DNA of 64,000 nt, from assembly GCF_019219065.1 (NCBI RefSeq), contig NZ_JAHUWK010000005.1:124001-188000 (forward strand), in the 5' to 3' direction. Numbering within the stretch: the first letter of the stretch is position 1; every line of letters begins with the position of its first letter. The position numbers were made by a program, and so were the translations under genes. The notes beneath the pieces are model-generated. The model saw nothing but the letters and a program-made list of their open reading frames with translations, had not been told where the DNA came from and ran no database searches. Below are positions 8,690 through 17,758 of this stretch, in pieces. The stretch is from Duganella sp. sic0402. GTDB taxonomy: Bacteria > Pseudomonadota > Gammaproteobacteria > Burkholderiales > Burkholderiaceae_D.

Positions 8690-8857
8690 ATGGCAAAAAC
8701 TGGTCGCGACAAAATCAAGCTGGAATCGACTGCAGGTACGGGTCACTTCTACACCACCACCAAAAACAAGCGCACGATGCCTGCAAAAATGGAGATCACC
8801 AAGTTTGATCCTAAAGCACGCAAGCACGTGATCTACAAAGAAACCAAGATCAAGTAA
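8690..8857 (+). CDS. rpmG: 50S ribosomal protein bL33
   Basis: 55 residues, beginning [20 protein letters not shown] and ending [14 protein letters not shown]. Large-subunit protein. The two CxxC zinc knuckles of the zinc-binding form of bL33 are absent: there is no cysteine at all, so this is the zinc-independent (C-minus) type. GGGAG precedes the start by about 8 bases. Cotranscribed with rpmB and followed by a strong terminator. Confidence 0.97.
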   Translation: MAKTGRDKIKLESTAGTGHFYTTTKNKRTMPAKMEITKFDPKARKHVIYKETKIK

Positions 8858-8873
8858 TCGATCTTCGCTTCTA

Positions 8874-8908
8874 CAAAAAAAGCCACTCATCGAGTGGCTT
8901 TTTTATTA
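8874..8908. terminator. Bidirectional terminator between rpmG and desaturase gene
   Basis: AAAAAAGCCACTC, ATC loop, GAGTGGCTTTTTT. A- and T-runs on both sides let it end rpmG on the forward strand and the desaturase on the reverse strand. Confidence 0.9.
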
Positions 8909-8917
8909 CCCCGGATT

Positions 8918-10114
8918 TTAGGCGTAGCTGCGCAGGCGCAGCGAGAAGTCCTGCAGCGACTTGATGCCGGACGCTTCGGCGCGGTTGCACCAGTCTTGCA
9001 GCTTGTGCAGCAGCTGGTCGCGGGTAAAATGCGAACGTTCCCAGATCACGCCCAGTTCGACGCGCATATTGTGCATGGTTTCCAGCGCCTTGCTGTGCTG
9101 GAACAGTTCCGACAGCTGCTGCTGTTGCGGCGCCGCCAGCTTGCCCGGCTCGCGCTGCAGCAGCTTGCGCGACGATTTCAGGAAGCGCGCTTCCAGCTGC
9201 GCCTTGTCCTTCAGGTGCTCCAGCTCTTCTTTCCAGGCGCTCTTGACCGATTTGGCGTACTTGGCCATCACGTCGTAGCGGTTGGCGATCACCGATTGCA
9301 GGGTGTCGAAGTCAGCTTCCAGCTTGCCCTTGGCGAACTTCGGCTCCGGCGCGCGTTTTTTCACTTTCGCCAGGCCAACCATTTCCAGTGCGCGGATATA
9401 GCCCCAGCCAATATCAAACTCATACCATTTCGACGACAGCTTGGCCGAGGTCGCAAAGGTGTGGTGGTTGTTATGCAATTCTTCGCCGCCGATCAGCAGG
9501 CCGAACGGGATGATGTTGGTGGCTGCGTCCGAGCAGTCATAATTGCGGTAGCCCCAGTAGTGGCCGATGCCGTTGATGATGCCGGCCGCCGTCACCGGTA
9601 TCCACATCATCTGCACCGCCCACACGGTAATGCCGATCACGCCGAACAATGCAACGTTGATGAACAGCAGCGACACCACGCCGGCCGCGCTGTGGCGGGT
9701 ATAGACGTTGCGCTCCATCCAGTCATCCGGCGTGCCATGGCCATACTTCTCCATGGTTTCCTTGTTCTTCGATTCAGCGCGATACAGCTCGGCGCCTTCC
9801 CAGAACACTTTCTTGATGCCGCGCGTGACCGGGCTGTGCGGATCTTCCTCGGTGTCGCACTTGGCGTGGTGCTTGCGGTGGATCGACGCCCACTCCTTGG
9901 TCACCTGGCCGGTGGTCAGCCACAGCCAGAAACGGAAGAAATGACTGACGATGGGATGCAGGTCCAGCGCGCGGTGCGCCTGGCAGCGGTGCAGGTAGAT
10001 CGTCACGCTGGCGATGGTGATATGCGTCACGATCATCGTATAGAAGAACACTTCCCAGCCCGTGAAGCGGGTGATGCCATTCGACAAGAAATCCAATACT
10101 GCGTATAAATCCAT
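8918..10114 (-). CDS. Membrane acyl-CoA/acyl-lipid fatty acid desaturase
   Basis: 398 residues. Di-iron membrane desaturase putting a double bond into acyl chains; likely a delta-9 acyl-CoA-type enzyme affecting membrane fluidity. The three histidine boxes are H42RCQAH47, H79RKHH83 and H214NNHH218, the last preceded by GGEELHNNHH as in the OLE1-like group. Hydrophobic segments lie at about 22-42, 55-72 and 145-185. After residue 270 there is a charged, probably helical extension of about 120 residues (KLEADFDTLQ to the end) not needed for catalysis. The ATG at 10114 with TTGGAG upstream is preferred over a TTG at 10129. Confidence 0.92.
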   Translation of the reverse strand: MDLYAVLDFLSNGITRFTGWEVFFYTMIVTHITIASVTIYLHRCQAHRALDLHPIVSHFFRFWLWLTTGQVTKEWASIHRKHHAKCDTEEDPHSPVTRGIKKVFWEGAELYRAESKNKETMEKYGHGTPDDWMERNVYTRHSAAGVVSLLFINVALFGVIGITVWAVQMMWIPVTAAGIINGIGHYWGYRNYDCSDAATNIIPFGLLIGGEELHNNHHTFATSAKLSSKWYEFDIGWGYIRALEMVGLAKVKKRAPEPKFAKGKLEADFDTLQSVIANRYDVMAKYAKSVKSAWKEELEHLKDKAQLEARFLKSSRKLLQREPGKLAAPQQQQLSELFQHSKALETMHNMRVELGVIWERSHFTRDQLLHKLQDWCNRAEASGIKSLQDFSLRLRSYA

Positions 10115-10232
10115 TACTACTCCAACCAAGATTGTGTTTTTTACAGGCGTGCGCCGCCCGCCGTGTCCGACTTTTGGACGACATTGTACGATGATTTAAT
10201 GCCGATTTGAGGAAGCTTTCCCCGATCACTGA

Positions 10233-11579
10233 CTATTCCTTAGGCACGGTCGTGCTTTCCTGCTCCGCCAGAGCGGCCGGCACCGGGCCCAGGATGCGCA
10301 TTTCCCGTTGCGGGAATGGGACAGAAATCTGGTGTTCCTTGAGCGCGCGCCAAATTGCCCGGTTGACATCCGAGGTGACGCCGCCGCGGCCATTCTCCGG
10401 ATCGCTGATCCAGAAGCTGACGCTCAGGTCCAGCCCATCTGCGCCAAAGCTGGTCAGCGTGGCGGACGGCAGTTTATCTTTTGATACGCGCGGCACCGTC
10501 GCCGCCGCGTCGGTCAGCAGCTGGATCACGAAGTCCACATCGGTGTCATACGCCACCGACACCTTGGTGGAAATATTCACCATGCTGTTCGACAGCGACG
10601 AGTTCTGCACCGCGCCCGACACCAGCATTTCATTCGGCACGATCGACTCCATGCCGTCCAGCCCCTGCAGTACCGTGTAGCGGGTGTTGATCTGGGTAAC
10701 CCTGCCAGTATATTTATCCACCGTGATCATGTCGCCAATGGTCAGCGAGCGGTCCAGCAGGATCACAAAGCCCGACACGTAATTGCTGGCAATCTTTTGC
10801 AAACCCAGGCCGAGGCCGACGCCGAGCGCGCCGCCAAACACCGATAGCACGGTCAGGTCGATGCCCACCAGCGACAGGCTCATCAGCACCGCCACCAGGA
10901 TCAGCACTGCGCGCGCCGTGCGCGACACCACCACCCGCAGATTGGTGTGCATGCCCTGCACCTTCATCAGCGATTCTTCCAGCGCCGCGCCGGCCCACAG
11001 CGCCAGCATCAGCAACACCACCACCGACAGCGAAGCTTGCAGGATGTCGGCAATCGTCACCTTGTATTTACCGATCGGCAGCACGGTGCTGTCCAGGAAG
11101 ATAAATACATCGTTCCACAAGCCGGTCACATACAGCACGAACGCCAGCCAGACAAACAGCTGGAACAGTTTTTCAAAGGCCAGCATGGCGGGGCTGAAGG
11201 TGCGGCCATTGCGCGCGAACACGCGGCGCAGCACGTAGAAGGTGAAGCGGATCACCACCAGCGAGCTGAAGATCGGGATCGCCACCATGATCAGGTTGAC
11301 GCGGATGTGGTACTTGGGCAGCAGCACCTGCGACAGGAACAGCAGGCCGACCACGCCCAGCGGCGCCATCACCCGGCCAAAGCTTTCCACGCCAAAGCCC
11401 AGCACGCCCGCCTGCGGCTCGTGGTGACGGCCGAAACGTTTCTTCAGCAGCCGCGCCACGCCAAAGCCGATGACCACCGACAGGATGATGGCGGCCAGCT
11501 GCCACATCAGGCTGACGTCGTGGATATCGCCGGCGATCAGATCATCGATCAGGTTGAGCAGGGGCTGTTGTCGGGACAT
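10233..11579 (-). CDS. Mechanosensitive ion channel family protein (MscS-like)
   Basis: About 448 residues with five or six hydrophobic segments before the conserved MscS pore and beta domain. The pore helix region reads LSVFGGALGVGLGLGLQKIASNYVSGF, matching the Gly/Ala-packed TM3 of MscS; it is followed by DRSLTIGDMITVDKYTGRV and the loop typical of the cytoplasmic beta domain. The protein should open under membrane tension to release solutes during osmotic downshock. It is longer than Escherichia coli MscS (286) because of additional N-terminal helices. The ATG at 11579 is chosen over an upstream in-frame codon at 11639; its ribosome site is weak. It follows the RsmB-like gene by about 70 bases. 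Confidence 0.88.
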   Translation of the reverse strand: MSRQQPLLNLIDDLIAGDIHDVSLMWQLAAIILSVVIGFGVARLLKKRFGRHHEPQAGVLGFGVESFGRVMAPLGVVGLLFLSQVLLPKYHIRVNLIMVAIPIFSSLVVIRFTFYVLRRVFARNGRTFSPAMLAFEKLFQLFVWLAFVLYVTGLWNDVFIFLDSTVLPIGKYKVTIADILQASLSVVVLLMLALWAGAALEESLMKVQGMHTNLRVVVSRTARAVLILVAVLMSLSLVGIDLTVLSVFGGALGVGLGLGLQKIASNYVSGFVILLDRSLTIGDMITVDKYTGRVTQINTRYTVLQGLDGMESIVPNEMLVSGAVQNSSLSNSMVNISTKVSVAYDTDVDFVIQLLTDAAATVPRVSKDKLPSATLTSFGADGLDLSVSFWISDPENGRGGVTSDVNRAIWRALKEHQISVPFPQREMRILGPVPAALAEQESTTVPKE

Positions 11580-11651
11580 TGTACTTTCTGTGCTGAGTTG
11601 ATTGAGGGTATAGATTAACGTAAAACAGGCCGGGATCACCGGCCTGTTGAA

Positions 11652-12953
11652 TTACTCTGCTTCGACTTCGTCGACTTCTTCCTTGACTTTCTTGGGCATC
11701 GGCTTGCGCTCGAACACGGCGGCGAAGAAGCCGTCGGTCTGGTGCTTGTGCGGCAGCAGCTTCAGGTAGTCGCCCATCTCCAGTTCGATCTTTTGCTCGG
11801 CCAGCGCCTTGCTCATCGGGATCAATTCGAAGTCCGGATGAGTTTCCAGGAATTGCTTGGCGATGAAGTCATTCTCGTCTTCCAGCACCGAGCAGGTGGC
11901 GTACACCAGCCGGCCGCCACCCTTGACCAGGCGCGCCGCGCCGTCCAGGATCGCCGCCTGCTTGGCTTGCAGCTCGGCCACGGCTTCCGGCTTCTGGCGC
12001 CACTTCACGTCCGGATTGCGGCGCAAGGTGCCCAGGCCCGAGCATGGGGCATCGACCAGCACGCGGTCGATCTTGCCGGCCAGACGCTTGATCTTGGCGT
12101 CGCGCTCGTGCGCGATCACCACCGGATGCACATTCGACAGGCCGCTGCGCGCCAGGCGTGGTTTCAGCTTGGTCAGGCGCTTCTCGGAAACGTCGAAGGC
12201 GTACAGGCGGCCGGTGTTGCGCATGGTCGCGCCCAGCGACAGCGTCTTGCCGCCGGCGCCGGCGCAGAAGTCCACCACCATCTCGCCGCGCTTGGCGGCC
12301 ACCAGTGCCGACAGCAGCTGGCTGCCTTCGTCCTGCACTTCAATATGGCCATCCTTGAACAGCGGCAGGTTTTGCAGCTGCGGTTTTTGCAGCACGCGCA
12401 GGCCCTGCGGCGCGAATGGCGTCGGCGTGGCGCGGATCGGCGCTTCGGCCAGCTTGGCGATCACTTCTTCGCGGTTGGCTTTCAGCGTGTTGACGCGCAG
12501 GTCCAGCGGCGCCGGCTGGTTCAGGCTGTCGGCCAGTTCCAGCGTTTCTTCTTCGCCGTACTGTGCCACCAGCTTCTCGAACAGCCACAGCGGCATGTTC
12601 GAGCGGCTCGACTTGTGCATCAGCTTGCGGTCGATTTCCATGATGCGGGTGACCCACGCCGCCTCGTCTTCCGACACGCCGCCCAGCGATTCCAGGCCGA
12701 CCGCATCGGCCATGCCCAGCAGCGTCAGCCGGCGCATGGTGGCGCCGCCGCCCGCTTCAGAGAAATCGGTATAAAAGTTCTTATTGCGCAGCACGTTGTA
12801 CACCGACTCGGCGATCGCGCCGCGTTCGCGGCCGCCCAGGCGCGGGTGGTCTTTGAAATAGCGCGACAGGGTGGTGTCGGCTGGCGCGGCAAAGCGCAAA
12901 ATCTCGCGCAACACTTCTTCGGCGTTGGCGAGTATCGCTGGAGGCAATCTCAT
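11652..12953 (-). CDS. RsmB/NOP-family RNA (cytosine-C5) methyltransferase
   Basis: 433 residues. SAM-dependent m5C methyltransferase of rRNA or tRNA. The N-terminal third resembles a NusB-like/RsmB N domain (FKDHPRLGGRERGAIAESVY). The catalytic domain has the SAM loop DFCAGAGGKT (228-237) and both catalytic cysteines, C304 in DAPCSGLGTLRRNPD and C354 in ATCSVLEDEN. The C-terminus ends in an acidic/Lys tail after FFAAVFERKP. It precedes the MscS-like gene and lies 19 bases after purN. A classical rsmB is usually near fmt, which is not here, so this may be a second family member; the RNA target is not certain. Confidence 0.88.
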   Translation of the reverse strand: MRLPPAILANAEEVLREILRFAAPADTTLSRYFKDHPRLGGRERGAIAESVYNVLRNKNFYTDFSEAGGGATMRRLTLLGMADAVGLESLGGVSEDEAAWVTRIMEIDRKLMHKSSRSNMPLWLFEKLVAQYGEEETLELADSLNQPAPLDLRVNTLKANREEVIAKLAEAPIRATPTPFAPQGLRVLQKPQLQNLPLFKDGHIEVQDEGSQLLSALVAAKRGEMVVDFCAGAGGKTLSLGATMRNTGRLYAFDVSEKRLTKLKPRLARSGLSNVHPVVIAHERDAKIKRLAGKIDRVLVDAPCSGLGTLRRNPDVKWRQKPEAVAELQAKQAAILDGAARLVKGGGRLVYATCSVLEDENDFIAKQFLETHPDFELIPMSKALAEQKIELEMGDYLKLLPHKHQTDGFFAAVFERKPMPKKVKEEVDEVEAE

Positions 12954-12972
12954 GGAATTCCTTGGTTAGTTT

Positions 12973-13584
12973 TTACTTACTGTGGTCCACCTGGACCGCG
13001 CCCTGCGCTAGTGTCAACCTGTCCTCTACGAACCAGCGCACCGCGCGCGGGTAGATGACATGTTCCTGTTCCAGCACGCGGGCCGACAGGGTTTCGACCG
13101 TATCATCCGGCAGCACAGGCACGCCGGCCTGCAGCACCATCGGCCCGTGGTCGAGTTCGGCCGTTACGAAATGCACCGTCGCGCCATGCTCACGCACGCC
13201 GGCGGCCAGCGCCTGCGCATGCGTCGCCAGTCCGGGGAACAGCGGCAGCAGCGACGGATGGATATTCAGCAGGCGGCCAGCGTAATGCGCGACAAACTGC
13301 CCGGTCAGGATGCGCATGAAACCAGCCAGCACCACCAGATCGGGCGCGTAGCCATCGATCACGCCCTGCAGCGCGGCGTCAAATTCCGCGCGGCTGGCAT
13401 AGTCCTTATTCGGCACCACCGCGGTGGCGATGCCATGCTGGGCGGCAAAATCCAGTCCTGCAGCGTCAGCGCGATTGCTGATGACAGCGGCAATGCGGGC
13501 CGGCCAGCGCTCGGATTGCAGCGCCCGGACGATGGCTTCCATATTGCTGCCGCGACCAGAAATCAGGATGACGATGTTTTTCAT
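12973..13584 (-). CDS. purN: Phosphoribosylglycinamide formyltransferase PurN
   Basis: 203 residues. Third step of purine synthesis: transfers formyl from 10-formyl-THF to GAR. The phosphate loop is ISGRGSN (8-14), and the catalytic triad N107, H109 (LLNIHPSLLPLFPG) and D145 (AELDHGP) is complete. The frame is open to 13644, but the family start MKNIVILISG is the ATG at 13584. Next in the same direction is the RsmB-like gene. The formyl donor is made by FolD, encoded elsewhere in this window (49691-50539). Confidence 0.96.
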   Translation of the reverse strand: MKNIVILISGRGSNMEAIVRALQSERWPARIAAVISNRADAAGLDFAAQHGIATAVVPNKDYASRAEFDAALQGVIDGYAPDLVVLAGFMRILTGQFVAHYAGRLLNIHPSLLPLFPGLATHAQALAAGVREHGATVHFVTAELDHGPMVLQAGVPVLPDDTVETLSARVLEQEHVIYPRAVRWFVEDRLTLAQGAVQVDHSK

Positions 13585-13664
13585 AACCCGGCATTGTACC
13601 TCGTCCCTCATGCCAGGGCCACTAAAAGGCAAGGATTGTTGCAATGCAGCAGACGCGCGCCAGC

Positions 13665-14102
13665 CTACTCGAACGAGTAAAACACCCGGAACGCGACGTT
13701 TTTGTCGGTCCAGTAGTCAGCCGCGTCGCGGAACACGTCGAGCAGGGTTTCCCTTGCTTCCTTGTCAAATTTCTGGGTGTTCGGCAATTGTTCCAGCACC
13801 ACCAGGAAACCGGTTTGCGCACCGGCCTGGAACATGGTGTCGGTCAGCGTGGTGCGCAGACCGTCGAAATTTTTGCCTACCCCTTTGGGAAACTGGAACG
13901 ACTCCGCAATAATGCCCAGCACTTGCTGCTTGGTCGCGCCGGCGATGCAGTGCGCGTACAGAAAATGCTGGCCCAGACGGGCCGCCTCCTCCTGCAGCTC
14001 GCCGACGCGGAACGCGCGGATCGACTGCACGAGATTCGCCGGCACGCTGGCCAGCAGGCTTTCGTCTCCCTCAGTTTGACCTGGTATGTACGGTGTATCC
14101 AC
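13665..14102 (-). CDS. Barstar family protein
   Basis: 145 residues; the fold of barnase inhibitors, cytoplasmic. The barstar signature is the FPKGVGKNFDGLRTTLTD segment in the middle, corresponding to the loop and helix that plug barnase's active site, followed by a beta strand GFLVVLEQLP. The N-terminal 40 residues are a less conserved leader. No barnase-type RNase or signal-peptide toxin gene is next to it, so it is an orphan here; such lone barstar genes are common in Burkholderiales. It is divergent from the glycine-zipper gene. The listed start is a GTG with no clear ribosome site, and the frame remains open upstream, so the N-terminus is uncertain. Confidence 0.8.
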   Translation of the reverse strand: MDTPYIPGQTEGDESLLASVPANLVQSIRAFRVGELQEEAARLGQHFLYAHCIAGATKQQVLGIIAESFQFPKGVGKNFDGLRTTLTDTMFQAGAQTGFLVVLEQLPNTQKFDKEARETLLDVFRDAADYWTDKNVAFRVFYSFE

Positions 14103-14471
14103 TTTGCTGTCGGGAGTGCCTAACTTGTGAATTAATGAGTAAATAATTTGAGCACCTGTCCACTAAAATGGCCTGCAGGTCGGTGCCGGCCATCAATTCC
14201 CATACGCATATTAGGGTAACGTGTTGTTCCTCTCAGATCAACACGTATATGATATTCCACGCAATATTTGTTAAAAACAGAAGTTTTTTGCAGGATTTAG
14301 GGGCCAAATGGGCACAATTCGCCTAAGCGGTGGCGGCTGTTACAATTTGTTGCCACAGATACCGTCCGGCCACTAGCCGCCGGGTTGCCACAGGATTACC
14401 ATACGTTCATGCAATATCAGAATTTTCCTGATAGACACCCCGAAACACCCTGACCCAACACGAGGTATCCA
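14103..14471. other. Intergenic region, barstar / glycine-zipper protein
   Basis: A 369-base A/T-richer gap between divergent genes. It contains one perfect 8-bp inverted repeat, ACGTGTTG (14219-14226) with CAACACGT (14239-14246), and a TACAAT (14341-14346) that could be a -10 box for the downstream gene, with only a poor -35 (TTCGCC). No coding signal was seen. Confidence 0.5.
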
Positions 14472-14987
14472 ATGAACTTGCAAGCCAAACTGATCGCATC
14501 GGCCCTGTGCCTGAGCGCCCTGCCTTTCGCCCAGGCTGCCGATTTTGAAGATTTCGGCCGCGTGGTGCGCGTCACCCCGCAAACCGAGCAGATCAACCGT
14601 CCGCGCCAGGAATGCCGCACCGAGTACGTGCAGGTGCAACAAGCTGCGCCGGAACGTGGCGTCGGCGGCGCCATCCTGGGCGGCATCGTCGGCGGCCTGG
14701 CCGGTAACCAGATCGGCGGCGGCAGCGGCCGTTCGGTGGCCACTGCGGCGGGCGCCATCGCCGGCGCGCTGGTCGGCGACCGCGTCGACAACGCCAACAC
14801 CCCGAACAGCGGCGGCGTGCAGGAGCAGGCAGTCAAACAGTGCCGCACCGTCGATCATTGGGAGTCGCGCACTTCCGGCTATGAAGTGACCTACGACTAC
14901 CGTGGCCGCAACTACACCAGCATCATGTCCTACGACCCAGGCGAGCGCGTGCGCCTGCGCGTGGTGGTGGAACCGATGCAGCGTTAA
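14472..14987 (+). CDS. Glycine-zipper 2TM-domain envelope protein
   Basis: 171 residues. Signal peptide of about 23 residues (MNLQAKLIASALCLSALPFA, cut after AQA), then a short mature region, then a glycine zipper of about 40 residues (GGAILGGIVGGLAGNQIGGG and AGAIAGALVGDR) of the Rick_17kDa_Anti/2TM type, then a C-terminal part rich in charged and aromatic residues (YEVTYDYRGRNYTSIM). Such proteins sit in the envelope, some as outer membrane proteins, and are often envelope-stress linked. No lipobox cysteine is seen at the cleavage site, so it is probably not a lipoprotein. CACGAGG precedes the ATG. Exact function unknown. Confidence 0.85.
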   Translation: MNLQAKLIASALCLSALPFAQAADFEDFGRVVRVTPQTEQINRPRQECRTEYVQVQQAAPERGVGGAILGGIVGGLAGNQIGGGSGRSVATAAGAIAGALVGDRVDNANTPNSGGVQEQAVKQCRTVDHWESRTSGYEVTYDYRGRNYTSIMSYDPGERVRLRVVVEPMQR

Positions 14988-15013
14988 TCGGGAAGCCTCT
15001 CTCCTCCCGCCTC

Positions 15014-15042
15014 AATGCCGGCCTTGCGCCGGCATTGTTGTT
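15014..15042 (+). terminator. Probable terminator of glycine-zipper gene
   Basis: AATGCCGGC (15014-15022) pairs perfectly with GCCGGCATT (15028-15036); a T-rich stretch follows but is interrupted by G. Confidence 0.6.
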
Positions 15043-15081
15043 TTCAGATAATGCCGGTTCATCCCCTCCTGTCAGTGCCGA

Positions 15082-15888
15082 ATGTTAATCAAACGCAAAT
15101 CCATCGAAAAAGAAGAATCCTCGCGCCCTGCCTCAGCGTCGGCAGCGGCGGCCAAGCCGGCCCGCAAGCCCAAATATGCGCCGGTGACCCTGTCGGAATT
15201 CGATGGCGTGCGCTATCTGCATTTCGGCACCGAATGGGTACAGGGCGCGATGCGCATCCGCAAGCCGAACTGGCCGGAGCTGGAATACGCACAGCAGATG
15301 ATGGCCTGGATGCTGTGGCAGGAACAGCCGCGCCAGATCGCCCAGCTGGGCCTGGGCACCGGCGCGCTGACCAAGTTCTGCTACGCCAGTTTCCCGCAGG
15401 CGCAGGTCACGGCGGTGGAGCTGAATCCGTCGGTCATCACCATCTGCGAGTCGATGTTCAAGCTGCCGCCCAATGATGCGCGCCTGCAGGTGCTGGAAAT
15501 GGACGCGCTGGCCTTCGTCAACGACAAGGCCAACGCCGATACGCTGGACGCGCTGCAGGTCGATCTGTACGACGCCACCGCACGCGGACCGGTGCTCGAC
15601 ACGGCGGAGTTCTACCTGGCCTGCAATGCCTGCCTGAACGACGACGGCGTGATGACGGTCAACCTGTTCGGCGACCATCCAAGCTACGCTCGTAATCTCA
15701 AGGCGATCAAATTCGCTTTCGCGCAGGTGATTTGCCTGCCGCAGGTACATGATGGTAACGTGGTCGCCATCGCCTTCAAGCGCGCGCGCGACATCGATGC
15801 GGAAGCGCTGAAGGCACGTGCCGCGCAGATCGTTGCTGAAACCAAGCTGCCGGCAAAATCCTGGGTCAAAGGCATTACAACCAAATAG
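15082..15888 (+). CDS. Spermidine synthase-like methyltransferase-fold protein
   Basis: 268 residues. Rossmann-fold domain resembling spermidine synthase: the nucleotide-binding loop is QLGLGTGALTKFCYASF (about residues 92-108), followed by TAVELNPSVI and a DALQVDLYD strand. The true SpeE carries a DIIxDxxDP-type segment; here the equivalent is QVDLYDATARGP, so the aspartate pattern is close but not identical. The N-terminal 35 residues are a Lys/Ala-rich, likely disordered extension. The aminopropyltransferase role is therefore only a possibility; many betaproteobacteria have such paralogs of unknown role. It is followed 24 bases later by the GspE/PulE gene. Confidence 0.75.
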   Translation: MLIKRKSIEKEESSRPASASAAAAKPARKPKYAPVTLSEFDGVRYLHFGTEWVQGAMRIRKPNWPELEYAQQMMAWMLWQEQPRQIAQLGLGTGALTKFCYASFPQAQVTAVELNPSVITICESMFKLPPNDARLQVLEMDALAFVNDKANADTLDALQVDLYDATARGPVLDTAEFYLACNACLNDDGVMTVNLFGDHPSYARNLKAIKFAFAQVICLPQVHDGNVVAIAFKRARDIDAEALKARAAQIVAETKLPAKSWVKGITTK

Positions 15889-15912
15889 CGCTTCCTGAAA
15901 GGTGGCCTGACG

Positions 15913-17685
15913 ATGACACCGCTCGATCTGCAACAGATATACGCCTGGCTGCTGGCCGACGGCATGCTGCGCAAGACCGAAGTCAAGGAACTCTACGCGC
16001 AGAGCCAGGCCATCCTCAAGAACACCAGCGGCTATATGCATCCCTTGTGCGCGGTGGCGCACGCCAAGCTGCTGTCGGCGCAGCCGCCGCACAAGCTGCT
16101 GACGCTGGACGCGCTGTGCGAATGGCTGGCGGCGCGCGCCGGCCTGCCCTTTATCCGCATCGATCCGCTGAAAATCGATTTCACCCGCGTGGCCGATGTA
16201 ATGTCGGCCAGCTACGCGGCGCGCTTCAACATCCTGCCGGTGGAACTGACCCACGACACGCTGGTGGTAGCCACCGCCGATCCCAACCCGCAGGAATGGG
16301 AGGCCGAGATCGCCAAGATTTCGCGCCGCGCGGTGCGCCGGGTGATCGCCAATCCGCTCGACATCGCCCAGTACACCACGCAGTTTTTCAGTCTGGCCAA
16401 ATCGATCAAGAAAGCCAATAAATCGAATAGCAACGACCTGGCGCTGCGCAACAACTTCGAGCAGTTGGTCGAGCTAGGCAAGAGCAACAAGCAGGTCGAC
16501 GCCAACGACCAGCACGTCATCAACATCGTCGACTGGCTATGGCAATACGCGTTCGAACAGCGCGCCTCCGACATCCACCTGGAGCCCAAGCGCGACCTGG
16601 CGGCGATCCGCTTCCGCATCGACGGCGTGCTGCACCAGGTCTACCAGGTGCCGGCGGTGGTGATGATCGCCATGACCGCGCGCATCAAGCTGCTGGGGCG
16701 CATGGACGTGATCGAAAAGCGCCGCCCGCAGGACGGCCGCATCAAGACCCGCACCGCCGGCGGCCAGGAAGTCGAGCTGCGGCTGTCGACGCTGCCCACC
16801 GCGTTTGGCGAGAAACTGGTGATGCGCATCTTCGATCCGGAGGTGGTGGTGAAGACGCTGCCGGAGCTGGGTTTTCCGCTCGATGACGCGCAGCGCTGGG
16901 ATGCGCTGACCCGGCGCCCGCACGGCATCATCCTGGTCACCGGCCCCACCGGCTCGGGCAAAACCACCACGCTGTACACCACGCTGAAGGCACTGGCCAC
17001 CTCCGAGGTCAATGTGTGCACGGTCGAGGACCCGATCGAGATGGTCGAGCCAGCCTTCAACCAGATGCAGGTGCAGCCCGGCATCGAGCTATCCTTCGCC
17101 GATGGCGTGCGCGCCCTGATGCGCCAGGACCCTGACATCATCATGGTCGGCGAGATCCGCGACCTGGCCACCGCCGACATGGCGATCCAGGCGGCGCTGA
17201 CCGGCCACCTGGTACTGTCGACGCTGCACACCAACGATGCGCCGTCGGCGGTGATGCGGCTGCTGGAGCTGGGCGTGCCCTACTACCTGCTGGAAGCGAC
17301 GCTGATCGGCATCATGGCGCAGCGGCTGGTACGCACGCTGTGCCCGGACTGCAAGGCCGAGGGCGGCGAACTCAGCGACGATATCTGGCACAGCCTGGCC
17401 GGCGAATGGGACCTCCCCAAGCCGGAACGGATTTACCGCCCGGTCGGCTGCCCCGAATGCCGCCAGACCGGCTATCGCGGCCGCACCGGGCTGTACGAGC
17501 TGCTGACGGTCAGCCCGGCCTTCAGCGCCCAGGTGCGCGAGAACAGCGACATCCAGGCGCTGCGCCGCCAGAGCGTGGCCGACGGCATGAAACCGCTGCG
17601 CATCGCCGGCGCGCTGAAGATCCAGGAAGGCGTTACCAGCAGCGACGAAGTGCTGAAGGCGACTGCCGCCCTGGGCACGCCATAA
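15913..17685 (+). CDS. GspE/PulE-type secretion/pilus ATPase
   Basis: 590 residues, full length for the family. Cytoplasmic hexameric ATPase driving type II secretion or type IV pilus extension. The N-terminal T2SSE_N-like domain (to about residue 150) is followed by the ATPase core: the Walker A GPTGSGKT at 344-351, an Asp box, Walker B region RQDPDIIMVGEIRD near 415 and a His box. C-terminal zinc-binding cysteines CPDCKAEGG and CPECRQTGYRGRTGLYELL are present. There are no secretin, PilC/GspF or pseudopilin genes beside it, so the partner machinery is elsewhere and the type cannot be fixed from the window. Confidence 0.9.
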   Translation: MTPLDLQQIYAWLLADGMLRKTEVKELYAQSQAILKNTSGYMHPLCAVAHAKLLSAQPPHKLLTLDALCEWLAARAGLPFIRIDPLKIDFTRVADVMSASYAARFNILPVELTHDTLVVATADPNPQEWEAEIAKISRRAVRRVIANPLDIAQYTTQFFSLAKSIKKANKSNSNDLALRNNFEQLVELGKSNKQVDANDQHVINIVDWLWQYAFEQRASDIHLEPKRDLAAIRFRIDGVLHQVYQVPAVVMIAMTARIKLLGRMDVIEKRRPQDGRIKTRTAGGQEVELRLSTLPTAFGEKLVMRIFDPEVVVKTLPELGFPLDDAQRWDALTRRPHGIILVTGPTGSGKTTTLYTTLKALATSEVNVCTVEDPIEMVEPAFNQMQVQPGIELSFADGVRALMRQDPDIIMVGEIRDLATADMAIQAALTGHLVLSTLHTNDAPSAVMRLLELGVPYYLLEATLIGIMAQRLVRTLCPDCKAEGGELSDDIWHSLAGEWDLPKPERIYRPVGCPECRQTGYRGRTGLYELLTVSPAFSAQVRENSDIQALRRQSVADGMKPLRIAGALKIQEGVTSSDEVLKATAALGTP

Positions 17686-17716
17686 CAAGTCGATAAAAAG
17701 CCCGATAAAAAGCCCT

Positions 17717-17744
17717 TTGCAATTGCCGCACGACTGTATATAAT
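17717..17744 (+). promoter_or_regulatory. Promoter of tRNA-Lys
   Basis: TTGCAA (17717-17722), 16 bases, TATAAT (17739-17744, perfect -10). The GCC-rich bases after the -10 resemble stringent-control discriminators typical of tRNA promoters. Confidence 0.85.
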
Positions 17745-17758
17745 ACGGCCTCTTTCGG

